The notes beneath the pieces are model-generated. The model was not told the DNA's origin. It searched no databases and saw only the letters and a program-made list of their open reading frames with translations. A DNA stretch of 64,000 nt from Gammaproteobacteria bacterium (GTDB taxonomy: Bacteria; Pseudomonadota; Gammaproteobacteria; Arenicellales; Poriferihabitantaceae), in assembly GCA_030432755.1 (NCBI GenBank), contig JAUILZ010000012.1, forward strand, positions 62,001 to 126,000, in the 5' to 3' direction. Position numbers and translations under genes: made by a program. Shown in pieces: positions 1 to 8,304 of this stretch. Every line of letters starts with the position of its first letter. Within the stretch, counting starts at the first letter, position 1.

Positions 1-725
1 GCTCCCTGCAGGAGGGTGCGTCCGTTCGGATCGGCGACCTTGTCCCAGCGGGTGTAGGCCTTCGCGGTATAGCATTCAATGGCATGGCACATCAGGTCGT
101 AGCCCGTGGACGCGATGGCATTGGCTGGCAGGGTATCGGTGCAGGCGGGATCCACCAGCGCTTCCACCGGTAGCAGGTGCGGCGAACCGAGGACGAACTT
201 GGTGTTGTATTCGCCGAGGCGGACCACCGAGACCGAGGTGCATTCCGAGCCCGTGCCGGAGGTGGTGGGGCAGGCGATATGCGGCAACAGCGGTCCCGGT
301 ATGGGACGCCCGGCGCCGACGGGCGGGGCGAAGTAGTCGGTGAATTCCGCCGGGTGAAGCGCGTAGATCATCGCCGCCTTGGCGGTGTCCATGGAGGAGC
401 CGCCGCCCACGGAGACCACACCGTCGAAATTTCCGTCGCGCAGGAACTCGGCACCGGCGATCACCGAACGGTCGTCCGGCTCGATACGGACCTCGGAGAA
501 CACCGCGACATCGATGCCCTCGGCGGCGAGGGACTCGAGCGCGCCGCGGACGAAGGGGCCATCGCGCAGGTAAGGATCGGTGAACAGCGCTACCCAGGTG
601 AATCCGCGGGTCCGGGCACGTTGCCCGAGCTCGGCCAGGCAGCCACGGCCAAAGGTAAGCTTGGGCATCATCACGGTAAACGTTTCAGCGCCGTGTTCGC
701 AGGGGGTGAAATATTGGCAAGCCAT
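1..725 (-). CDS. Iron-containing alcohol dehydrogenase (hydroxyacid-oxoacid transhydrogenase-like), 3' end outside window
   Basis: The minus-strand frame opens with ATG at 725 and stays open to the left edge, so about 241 N-terminal residues are present and the C-terminus is missing. The NAD(P)-binding motif GGGSSMDTAK is followed by CPTTSGTGSE, both typical of group III iron-dependent alcohol dehydrogenases. The later stretch with VDPACTDTLP and GYDLMCHAIECYT fits the start of the metal-binding half. The N-terminus (MACQYFTPCEHGAETF) and spacing resemble hydroxyacid-oxoacid transhydrogenase (ADHFE1), which interconverts 4-hydroxybutyrate and 2-oxoglutarate, but the substrate cannot be fixed from a fragment. 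It is divergent from the acyl-CoA synthetase gene at 1140. Family call is firm, substrate is not. Confidence 0.85.
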   Translation of the reverse strand, partial: MACQYFTPCEHGAETFTVMMPKLTFGRGCLAELGQRARTRGFTWVALFTDPYLRDGPFVRGALESLAAEGIDVAVFSEVRIEPDDRSVIAGAEFLRDGNFDGVVSVGGGSSMDTAKAAMIYALHPAEFTDYFAPPVGAGRPIPGPLLPHIACPTTSGTGSECTSVSVVRLGEYNTKFVLGSPHLLPVEALVDPACTDTLPANAIASTGYDLMCHAIECYTAKAYTRWDKVADPNGRTLLQG

Positions 726-1139
726 GTCTCGTTCGAATTGGAGTGTTCGGGGACTCGGTGACCAGGTGTCGTGTCGGGGGTCCACGAGTGTAGCGCGAAT
801 CGCGCGCTCCGCCAGTGGCCCACCGTCGGTCAGCGTGCGCGAAATGCGTGACCACGCCGTCAAGCCACTTTCCGGTCGGACCTGACCGCCGCTGATCCCT
901 TCCGCCTGAGCGTCTGACCGCCCGGGCAGCCGGGCCATCAGCCTCGCGCCTGCACCAGAACCGTGCAGGTCGGCAAAATGGCATTTCCTGTTCGATCTGC
1001 GATAAGATTCGCGGCAATCGCGCGGCCCATCGCCAGGATCGATGTGACCACGGGATGCCACAGAACCGGTATCAAGAATTGTCGAGAGCAGATACTTTTG
1101 AGGTCGGTTCCATAACGATAGATCAAACACCAATCGAGA
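726..1139. other. Intergenic region between divergent genes, no gene seen
   Basis: This 414-base gap separates the divergent starts of the alcohol dehydrogenase and the acyl-CoA synthetase and must hold both promoters. Open frames here are short or arginine-rich and have no recognisable domain. The last 60 bases are AT-richer than the surroundings, but no -35/-10 pair with acceptable spacing could be assigned, and no convincing hairpin or repeat was found. Confidence 0.5.
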
Positions 1140-3095
1140 ATGGCCAATGCCGAGCCGGAGACGCTGGACACGTTTCCCAAGTTGCTGATGCACAACGCCG
1201 CGATGCGCGGCGACCGGCCCGCCGTCCGGGAAAAGGAATACGGCATCTGGCAATCCTGGACCTGGCGCGAGGTCCGGGACGAAGTCTTCGCATTCGCCGC
1301 GGGGCTGCATACCCTCGGATTCTCCCCTGGCGACAAGCTTGCCATCATTGGCCGCAATCGGCCGCGCCTTTACTGGGGCATCACCGCGGCGCAATGCCTC
1401 GGCGGCATCCCTGTGCCGGTGTACGCGGACTCCGTGGCCGAGGAAATGGAATTCGTACTCAGCCACGCCGGCGTCCGTTTCGTCCTCGCCGAGGACCAGG
1501 AGCAGGTGGACAAGGTGCTGGAGGTGAGCGATCGAATCGAATCCCTGGACCAGGTGATCTACGACGATGAACGCGGGCTCAGGGACTATGATTCCGTTCA
1601 CCTGCATGCCTATGCCGCGGTGCAGAAACTCGGCCGCGAAGCGCTGGCGCAGGACCCGGCGCTGCTCGAGGCGGGTATCAACGCGGGCAAGGGCTCCGAC
1701 ATCGGCATCTTCGTCTATACCTCGGGTACCACGGGCAAACCCAAGGGCGTGGTGCTGACCAATGACAATCTCATCATCTCCTCGCGTAACAGCGTCGCCT
1801 TCGACAAGCTCACCGAAAACGAGGAGACCCTGAGCTACCTGCCCATGGCGTGGGTGGGTGACTTCATCTTTTCCCACGGCCAGGCCTATGTCGCCGGTTT
1901 CTGCATCAATTGCCCGGAGAGTGAAGCTACCGTAGCTACCGACCTGCGCGAGATCGGCCCCACCTACTATTTCGCGCCGCCACGGGTCTTCGAGAACCTG
2001 CTGACCCAGGTGATGATTCGCATGGAGGATGCAAGTCCACTGAAGCAGAAGCTGTTCCGCTACTTCATGGACGTGGCGAAGGAGACCGGTATTCAGATTC
2101 TCAACGGCAAGGCGGTGGATTTTTCCAGCCGGTTCAAGTACTGGCTCGGCAATCTCCTCGTCTACGCGCCGCTGAAGAACACCATGGGATTCAGCCGCAT
2201 CAAGCTCGCCTACACTGCGGGCGAGGCGATCGGCCCGGAGATTTTTGACTTCTACCGCTCCCTCGGGATCAACATCAAGCAACTCTACGGCCAGACCGAG
2301 GCCTCGGTGTTCATTACCATGCAACCCGATGGCGAGGTCTACGCCGACACCGTAGGCGTTCCGGCGCCGGGCGTCGAGATCCGAATCACGGACGGCGGCG
2401 AGGTCCTCTACCGCAGCCCCGGTGTGTTCCAGAGTTACTACAGGAACGAGGAGGCCACGCGCGAAACCCTGGATGCCGAGGGCTGGGTGCATACCGGCGA
2501 CGCGGGCTACTTCGATGACAACGGCCACCTGCGCATCATAGATCGCGCCAAGGATGTCGGCCGCCTCCGCGACGGGTCACTGTTCGCACCGAAGTTCCTC
2601 GAGAACAAGCTCAAGTTCTTCCCCCATATCAACGAGGTGGTCACCTTCGGCCATGACCGCGATTACGTCGCCGCGTTTATCAATATCGATCTTGACGCGG
2701 TTGGTAACTGGGCGGAGCGAAACAACATTCCCTATGCCAGCTACCAGGAACTTGCCGGACGGCCCGAGGTCTATCGCATGGTGGCAGACAGCGTACGCCA
2801 GACCAATGCCGACCTGGCGACCGATCCGAAGATGAGCGGCTCCCAGGTGCACCGTTTCCTGATCCTGCACAAGGAACTGGATCCGGACGACGGCGAGATG
2901 ACACGCACCCGAAAGGTTCGGCGCAACATTATCTTCGAAAAATACGGCGTGCTCGTGGATGCGCTCTACGACGGATCCGAAAGCTGCCATATCCGCACCG
3001 AGGTGACCTTCGAGGACGGCCGCAAGGGCGCGATCGAGGCGGACGTGCGTATCGAGGACGCGGAAGTGTTTCCGCCGGTAGCGAAAAGTGCCTGA
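1140..3095 (+). CDS. Long-chain acyl-CoA synthetase (AMP-forming)
   Basis: This 651-aa ANL-superfamily enzyme should activate a fatty or related carboxylic acid to its acyl-CoA via an acyl-adenylate. The P-loop YTSGTTGKPKG is at residues 193-203, YGQTEA lies mid-protein, and GWVHTGDAGYFDDNGHLRIIDRAKD contains the conserved adenylation Asp and hinge region. The C-terminal catalytic domain is present, with a TRTRKVRR stretch near the end. Its length matches the FadD15/FAA-like long-chain class rather than E. coli FadD (561 aa). It overlaps the following ABC ATPase by 8 bases. Together with the Liv-type importer behind it, this suggests activation of an imported acid. The exact acyl chain is not shown by sequence. 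Confidence 0.92.
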   Translation: MANAEPETLDTFPKLLMHNAAMRGDRPAVREKEYGIWQSWTWREVRDEVFAFAAGLHTLGFSPGDKLAIIGRNRPRLYWGITAAQCLGGIPVPVYADSVAEEMEFVLSHAGVRFVLAEDQEQVDKVLEVSDRIESLDQVIYDDERGLRDYDSVHLHAYAAVQKLGREALAQDPALLEAGINAGKGSDIGIFVYTSGTTGKPKGVVLTNDNLIISSRNSVAFDKLTENEETLSYLPMAWVGDFIFSHGQAYVAGFCINCPESEATVATDLREIGPTYYFAPPRVFENLLTQVMIRMEDASPLKQKLFRYFMDVAKETGIQILNGKAVDFSSRFKYWLGNLLVYAPLKNTMGFSRIKLAYTAGEAIGPEIFDFYRSLGINIKQLYGQTEASVFITMQPDGEVYADTVGVPAPGVEIRITDGGEVLYRSPGVFQSYYRNEEATRETLDAEGWVHTGDAGYFDDNGHLRIIDRAKDVGRLRDGSLFAPKFLENKLKFFPHINEVVTFGHDRDYVAAFINIDLDAVGNWAERNNIPYASYQELAGRPEVYRMVADSVRQTNADLATDPKMSGSQVHRFLILHKELDPDDGEMTRTRKVRRNIIFEKYGVLVDALYDGSESCHIRTEVTFEDGRKGAIEADVRIEDAEVFPPVAKSA

Positions 3096-3948
3096 GGTGG
3101 CGGCGGTGGAAAACCGGGTGACGGAAGAGCCAACCCCCGAGGCTGCTGTGACGGAGCGAGCCGAACGCAGCGCAAACGCTGATGTGTTGCTGGACCTGCG
3201 CAACATCTCGCTGTCCTTCGGTGGCGTCAAGGCGCTGTCGAACATCAGTTTCGATATCCTGACGGGCGAGATCCGCGCCATCATCGGTCCGAACGGCGCC
3301 GGCAAGAGTTCCATGCTGAACGTCATCAACGGCTTCTACCACCCCCAGGAGGGGGAGATCTGGTTCGACGGCAAATTGCGTGGGCCGATGAAGCCCTACC
3401 AGATCGCGCGCCAGGGCATCGCGCGTACATTTCAGAACATCGCCCTGTTCCGCGGCATGAGCACCCTCGACAATCTCATGACCGGACGTATCACCCACAT
3501 GCATGCCGGCATATTCTGGCAGGCGCTGTGGAAGGGCAGGGCCGAGCGCGAGGAACTCGCGCATCGCGAAAGGGTGGAGCGCATCATCGACTTCCTCGAG
3601 ATCCAGTCGATCCGCAAGACCCCGGTCGGGCGGCTGCCCTACGGCCTGCAAAAACGGGTGGAACTGGGCCGCGCGCTCGCAGCGGATTCGAAACTGCTCC
3701 TGCTGGACGAACCCATGGCGGGCATGAACATCGAGGAAAAGGAGGACATGTGCCGCTTCATCCTCGACGTCCACGACCAGTTCGGCACCACCATCGCCCT
3801 CATCGAGCATGACATGAGCGTGGTCATGGATATCGCCGACCGGGTGGTGGTGCTCGACTACGGCAAGAAGATCGGCGACGGTTATCCCGACGAAATCCGT
3901 TCCAACCAGGACGTCATCGATGCCTACCTCGGGGTGGCCCATGACTGA
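3088..3948 (+). CDS. ABC transporter ATP-binding protein, LivG type
   Basis: This 286-aa cytoplasmic ATPase belongs to a branched-chain-amino-acid-type (HAAT) importer. GTG at 3088 overlaps the end of the acyl-CoA synthetase. Walker A is GPNGAGKS at residues 67-74. The region where the signature is expected reads LPYGLQKRVELGRALA, a variant usual in LivG, followed by Walker B LLLLDEPMAG and the H-loop IEHDMSVV. About 30 acidic or low-complexity residues precede the ABC domain. The partner permeases follow within 30 bases, and the second ATPase is at 7465. HAAT systems move branched-chain amino acids but also aromatic acids, amides and urea. With CoA ligases on both sides, an organic-acid substrate is a reasonable inference. 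Confidence 0.93.
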   Translation: MPEVAAVENRVTEEPTPEAAVTERAERSANADVLLDLRNISLSFGGVKALSNISFDILTGEIRAIIGPNGAGKSSMLNVINGFYHPQEGEIWFDGKLRGPMKPYQIARQGIARTFQNIALFRGMSTLDNLMTGRITHMHAGIFWQALWKGRAEREELAHRERVERIIDFLEIQSIRKTPVGRLPYGLQKRVELGRALAADSKLLLLDEPMAGMNIEEKEDMCRFILDVHDQFGTTIALIEHDMSVVMDIADRVVVLDYGKKIGDGYPDEIRSNQDVIDAYLGVAHD

Positions 3949-3975
3949 CCCCTATCTGTACAGGAGACCACGCCG

Positions 3976-4977
3976 ATGAGTCCCGTTGTTCTCAATACCA
4001 TCGAGGTCATTCTCAACGGGCTCATGACCGGGGTGATGTACTCCCTGGTGGCTCTGGGTTTCGTATTAATCTTCAAGGCCTCCGGTATCTTCAACTACGC
4101 CCAGGGCGTGCTGGCGCTGTTCGCCGCGCTCACCCTGGTAGGCTTCCAGACCGGCCAGGTGCCGTTCGCCCACGTGATCAACGCTACCTTCGGTACCGAT
4201 TACCATCACTGGGGCGAGGGGATGAACACGGTGCTCGCCATCCTCCTCACCATGGCGGTGATGGTGTTGCTCGCCTGGCTGGTGGAACGCCTCGTGCTCC
4301 GGCACCTGGTGAACCAGGAACCCATCATCCTGTTCATGGCTACCATCGGTCTCGCGTTCTTCCTCGAGGGCCTGGGCGATCTCATGTGGGGCGCCAACAT
4401 CAAGGTGCTGGACGTGGGCCTGCCCTCCGGCGGGTCTTTCTGGTGGGAGGACGTGACCCGAACCTGGGCCGCCGAGGGTACGGAGTACTGGGGCATGTAC
4501 ATCGACGTTCTCGACGTCTGGGCCGCGGGTATCGCGGTGGTCCTGGTCGTGGTGCTGACGCTGTTCTCCCAGTACACGGAGACCGGGCGCGCCCTGCGCG
4601 CGGTGGCTGACGATCACCAGGCCGCGCTCACCGTGGGCATTTCCCTGCGCACCATCTGGGTGGTGGTCTGGTCCATCGCCGGCTTCGTCGCGCTGGTGGC
4701 AGGCATCATGTGGGGCGCCAAGTCCGGTGTGCAGTTCTCGCTCTCCCTGATCGCACTCAAGGCGTTACCGGTGCTGATCCTGGGCGGATTCACCTCGATC
4801 CCCGGGGCGATCGTCGGCGGCCTGATCATCGGCGTGGGGGAGAAGCTGTTCGAGTTCGCCATCGGTCCGATGATTGGCGGCGCCACGGAGAACTGGTTCG
4901 CCTATGTCCTTGCCCTGTTCTTCCTCATGTTTCGCCCCCAGGGGCTGTTCGGCGAACGCATCATCGAGAGGGTATAG
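3976..4977 (+). CDS. ABC transporter permease, LivH type
   Basis: This 333-aa inner-membrane permease begins NTIEVILNGLMTGVMYSLVALGFVLIFKASGIFNYAQG, carrying the LivH hallmark 'GLMTGVMYSLVALG' and the FNYAQG box. Several hydrophobic segments follow. The segment EKLFEFAIGPMIGGATENWF near the C-terminus is typical of the HAAT-5TM family. It is slightly longer than E. coli LivH (308 aa) because of an extra loop around residues 145-170. It stands between the LivG-type ATPase and the LivM-type permease, with only two bases before the next ATG. Confidence 0.93.
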   Translation: MSPVVLNTIEVILNGLMTGVMYSLVALGFVLIFKASGIFNYAQGVLALFAALTLVGFQTGQVPFAHVINATFGTDYHHWGEGMNTVLAILLTMAVMVLLAWLVERLVLRHLVNQEPIILFMATIGLAFFLEGLGDLMWGANIKVLDVGLPSGGSFWWEDVTRTWAAEGTEYWGMYIDVLDVWAAGIAVVLVVVLTLFSQYTETGRALRAVADDHQAALTVGISLRTIWVVVWSIAGFVALVAGIMWGAKSGVQFSLSLIALKALPVLILGGFTSIPGAIVGGLIIGVGEKLFEFAIGPMIGGATENWFAYVLALFFLMFRPQGLFGERIIERV

Positions 4978-4978
4978 C

Positions 4979-6055
4979 ATGTTCTATCGCGAAGCCGGCG
5001 ACTTCAAGACCAGCTACGTCGACGACCAGCAGACATTCCCCATCCGCTTCGATCGCTGGGGCGTGCGGGTGCTGCTGCTGGTGGCATTCCTGGTGGTACC
5101 GTTCCTGATCAACGACTACTGGGAGAAATCCATCCTGATTCCTTTCCTGGTGTGGTCGCTGGCGGCCCTGGGGCTCAATATCCTGACGGGCTACTGCGGC
5201 CTGGTGAGCCTGGGTACCGGGGGTTTCATGGCGGTAGGCGCATACGCCAGCTACAAGATCATGACCGCGTTCCCCGAGGTCAACATCTTCTTCGTCATCC
5301 TGTTGTCCGGCGGCGTGACCGCGCTGGTGGGTATCCTGTTCGGCCTGCCGAGTCTCAGGATCAAGGGTTTCTATCTCGCGGTGGCCACGCTGGCGGCGCA
5401 GTTCTTCCTCATCTGGCTGTTCAACAAGGCGCCGTGGTTCTACAACTATTCCGCCTCCGGTCAGATCACCGTACCCGAACGCAGCGTGTTTGGCATCGTG
5501 GTCACCGGACCTGAAGCGGCTTCCTGGGCCACCTACCTGTTCTGCCTCGTGTTCGTGGTGCTGTTCGCCTTCGTCGCGCGTAACCTGACTCGCGGTCGAC
5601 TGGGTCGCTCGTGGATGGCGATCCGCGACATGGATATCGCCGCGGAGATCATCGGCGTACCGCCACTGCAGGCGAAGCTGTCGGCATTCGCGGTGAGTTC
5701 GTTCTACATCGGCCTCGCCGGGGCGCTGTTCTTCAGCGTCTATCTCGGCGCGATAGAACCTACCGAGGCGTTCAATATCGACAAGTCCTTCCTCGTGCTG
5801 TTCATGATCATTATCGGCGGCCTGGGGTCGATCTTTGGCTCCTTCGTCGGCGCCGCCTTCATGGTGCTGCTGCCGGTGTTGTTCAAGAACATCATGGTAG
5901 GCGGTTTCGGCTGGCCGACTGACATGGTGCAGCATTTCATTTTCGTGCTGGTGGGCGGATTGATCATGTTCTTCCTTATCGTCGAGCCACACGGCCTGGC
6001 GCAGCTCTGGCGCGTGACCAAGGAGAAGCTGAGACTCTGGCCTTTCCCTCACTAG
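4979..6055 (+). CDS. ABC transporter permease, LivM type
   Basis: This 358-aa inner-membrane permease is the partner of the LivH-type protein. I chose ATG at 4979, right after the livH stop at 4975-4977. The same frame is open further upstream, but that part lies inside livH. Typical LivM features are LGLNILTGYCGLVSLGTGGFMAVGAY, LRIKGFYLAVATLAAQF and the EAA-like cytoplasmic loop RLGRSWMAIRDMDIAAEIIGVP, which docks onto the ATPases. The C-terminal GGLGSIFGSFVGAAF segment is also conserved. No frameshift or truncation is seen. Confidence 0.93.
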   Translation: MFYREAGDFKTSYVDDQQTFPIRFDRWGVRVLLLVAFLVVPFLINDYWEKSILIPFLVWSLAALGLNILTGYCGLVSLGTGGFMAVGAYASYKIMTAFPEVNIFFVILLSGGVTALVGILFGLPSLRIKGFYLAVATLAAQFFLIWLFNKAPWFYNYSASGQITVPERSVFGIVVTGPEAASWATYLFCLVFVVLFAFVARNLTRGRLGRSWMAIRDMDIAAEIIGVPPLQAKLSAFAVSSFYIGLAGALFFSVYLGAIEPTEAFNIDKSFLVLFMIIIGGLGSIFGSFVGAAFMVLLPVLFKNIMVGGFGWPTDMVQHFIFVLVGGLIMFFLIVEPHGLAQLWRVTKEKLRLWPFPH

Positions 6056-6101
6056 CGTTCTCAACACAATCACAATTCGTAACAACCAACTGGAGTATCC
6101 G

Positions 6102-7394
6102 ATGAATCTCAAGACCCTGACCACCGCCACCGTGGCGGCATCCATGGCGCTGGGAGCAGGCATCGCTTCCGCCGACCTGACCTTTCCCTCGCTGAGCTAC
6201 CGTACCGGCCCCTATGCCCCCAACGGAATTCCCTTCGCCGATGGCTACGCCGACTACTTCACGCTCATCAACGAGCGCGACGGCGGCATCGGCGGCGAGA
6301 TGATCAACCTGGTGGAATGTGAAACCGGCTATAACACCGAGAAGGGCGTGGAATGTTATGAATCCACCAAGGGGCAGGGCTCACTGGTTTACCAGCCCCT
6401 TTCCACCGGCATCACCTACCAGTTGATCCCCAAGGCCACCGCGGACGGCATCCCGGTGCATTCCATGGGCTATGGCCGTACCTCCGCCGCCAACGGCAAG
6501 GTGTTCAGCAACATCTTCAACTATCCCGGCAACTACTGGGACGCTGCCTCCATCATCGTCAAGCACATCCTCGACCAGGAGGGCGGCGACCTCAGTGGCA
6601 AGTCCCTGGCGCTGGTCTACCATAATTCCGCCTACGGCAAGGAACCCATCCGCACCCTGGAGGAGCTGGCGAAGAAGCATGGCTACAGCCTGACCCTGCT
6701 GGCGGTGGACCACCCCGGCCAGGAGCAGAAGTCCCAATGGCTGCAGATCCGCCGTGAGCGCCCCGATTACGTGATGATGTGGGGCTGGGGCGTCATGAAC
6801 CAGGTGGCGATCCAGGAGGCCGTGAACATCCGCTATCCCATGGATCACTTCATTGGCGTCTGGTGGTCTGCGTCCGAGAACGACGTTATCCCGGCTGGAG
6901 AGGGCGCCAACGGCTACAAGGCGATCAATTTCCACGGCGTGGGTGACGGTTTCCCGATCTACGACGACATCCGTAAGTACGTGGTCGATGCCGGAAAGGC
7001 CGCGGGCGATGGCAGCAACCTCGGAACCGTGCTCTATAACAGGGGCATGTACGCCGCGATGCTTGCGGTCGAGGCCGCCCGCACCGCCCAGGAAATCCAT
7101 GGTGTAAGTGCGATCAATCCCGCGCAGATGCGTGACGGCATGGAAGCGCTCAAGATCGACCAGGCGCGCATGGCGGAACTCGGTCTGCCCGACTTCGGTC
7201 CGGACATCAACGTCACCTGCGCGAACCACGGAGGCCCGGGCGAGGGCGCGATCCAGCAATGGGATGCGGCGAGCCAGAGCTGGTCGCTAATCACGGACTT
7301 CGTCGGTTCCGACCGCGAGGTCATCGATCCGCTGATCGCGGAGGACTCCGCGGCATTCGCGGCGGAGAACAACATCACCCCGCGCGACTGCTGA
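6102..7394 (+). CDS. ABC transporter periplasmic substrate-binding protein, LivK type
   Basis: This 430-aa type I periplasmic binding protein has a Sec signal peptide in the first 24 residues (MNLKTLTTATVAASMALGAGIASA), cleaved at A-S-A. The mature start (DLTFPSLSYRTGPYAPNGIPFADGY) and the ABC-type fold with GGEMINLVECETGYN match the long subgroup of HAAT receptors that occurs beside acyl-CoA synthetase / Liv operons in proteobacteria. It contains a Cys pair (ECETGYNTEKGVECYES) that could form a disulfide. It sits between the permeases and the second ATPase. The ligand is unknown; residues alone do not separate amino acids from aromatic or aliphatic acids. Confidence 0.9.
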   Translation: MNLKTLTTATVAASMALGAGIASADLTFPSLSYRTGPYAPNGIPFADGYADYFTLINERDGGIGGEMINLVECETGYNTEKGVECYESTKGQGSLVYQPLSTGITYQLIPKATADGIPVHSMGYGRTSAANGKVFSNIFNYPGNYWDAASIIVKHILDQEGGDLSGKSLALVYHNSAYGKEPIRTLEELAKKHGYSLTLLAVDHPGQEQKSQWLQIRRERPDYVMMWGWGVMNQVAIQEAVNIRYPMDHFIGVWWSASENDVIPAGEGANGYKAINFHGVGDGFPIYDDIRKYVVDAGKAAGDGSNLGTVLYNRGMYAAMLAVEAARTAQEIHGVSAINPAQMRDGMEALKIDQARMAELGLPDFGPDINVTCANHGGPGEGAIQQWDAASQSWSLITDFVGSDREVIDPLIAEDSAAFAAENNITPRDC

Positions 7395-7414
7395 TCACCG
7401 GGTATCCCGACCGG

Positions 7415-7450
7415 ACCGGGGGCGCTCGCCGCCCCCGGTTTCCTTCCTGT
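7415..7450 (+). terminator. GC-rich hairpin after the substrate-binding protein gene
   Basis: A 10-bp perfect stem (ACCGGGGGCG / CGCCCCCGGT) with a 5-base loop lies 20 bases behind the stop codon and is followed by a modest pyrimidine tract (TTTCCTTCCT). This could be a leaky terminator or an mRNA-stabilising element that raises receptor mRNA above that of the downstream ATPase, a pattern common in binding-protein operons. Confidence 0.55.
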
Positions 7451-7464
7451 CATTGCCGCCATCC

Positions 7465-8277
7465 ATGAACGCCGAAAATATCGTCCTCAGCGTCAAGAAC
7501 ATCGAGGTCATCTACGACCATGTCATCCTGGTGCTGAAAGGCGTATCGCTGGACGTTCCCCGTGGCGGCATCGTGGCCCTGCTCGGCGCCAACGGCGCGG
7601 GCAAGACCACCACCATCAAGTCGATCTCCAATATTCTCGGCACCGAGCGCGGGGAAGTCACCAAGGGCACAATCGAGTTTCTTGGCGAGCGCGTGGATTC
7701 CCTGAGCCCCACGGAGCTGGTGAAACGCGGCGTGGTGCAGGTGATGGAAGGTCGACATTGCTTCGAACACCTCACGGTGGAGGAAAACCTGCTCACCGGC
7801 GCCTACACACGTAAGGCGAGCCGGCGCGAGAAGAACAACGATCTCGATCTGGTGTACAACTACTTTCCCCGCCTCAAGGAGCGCCGCCGCAGCCAGGCGG
7901 GCTATACCTCGGGGGGCGAACAGCAGATGATCGCCGTGGGCCGCGCGCTGATGGCGAAACCCAACGTCATCCTTCTCGACGAACCCTCCATGGGTCTCGC
8001 TCCGCAGCTGGTGGAGGAGATCTTCGAGATCGTCAAGGCGCTCAACGAGAAAGAAGGGGTGACCTTCCTTCTCGCGGAACAGAACACCACCGTCGCGCTA
8101 CGCTACGCGACCTATGGCTACATCCTCGAGAACGGCCGCGTGGTGATGGACGGCGATGCCGACTCGCTCGCGCGCAACGAGGACGTGAAGGAATTCTATC
8201 TCGGCATGAGCGGCGACAATCGCCGCAGCTTCCGCGACGTGAAGCACTATCGCCGTCGCAAGCGCTGGCTGGCCTGA
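7465..8277 (+). CDS. ABC transporter ATP-binding protein, LivF type
   Basis: This 270-aa ATPase is the second one of the Liv-type importer. An in-frame TTG lies four codons upstream at 7453, but ATG at 7465 starts the conserved part (MNAENIVLSVKNIEVIYD). Walker A GANGAGKT is at residues 41-48, the signature region reads YTSGGEQQMIAVGRALMA, Walker B is VILLDEPSMGLAP, and the Q/H-loop region includes FLLAEQNTTVAL. The C-terminus carries an Arg-rich tail (RRSFRDVKHYRRRKRWLA) longer than usual. The strong GC hairpin directly upstream may lower its expression relative to the receptor. Confidence 0.93.
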   Translation: MNAENIVLSVKNIEVIYDHVILVLKGVSLDVPRGGIVALLGANGAGKTTTIKSISNILGTERGEVTKGTIEFLGERVDSLSPTELVKRGVVQVMEGRHCFEHLTVEENLLTGAYTRKASRREKNNDLDLVYNYFPRLKERRRSQAGYTSGGEQQMIAVGRALMAKPNVILLDEPSMGLAPQLVEEIFEIVKALNEKEGVTFLLAEQNTTVALRYATYGYILENGRVVMDGDADSLARNEDVKEFYLGMSGDNRRSFRDVKHYRRRKRWLA

Positions 8278-8304
8278 CCGGCCGTAACCTGGAGAGATAT
8301 CTCC

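Noticed and set aside
4961..6163. Minus-strand open frame of 400 codons opposite the LivM-type gene
   Set aside because: Antisense shadow; composition dominated by His, Gln and Arg with no domain.
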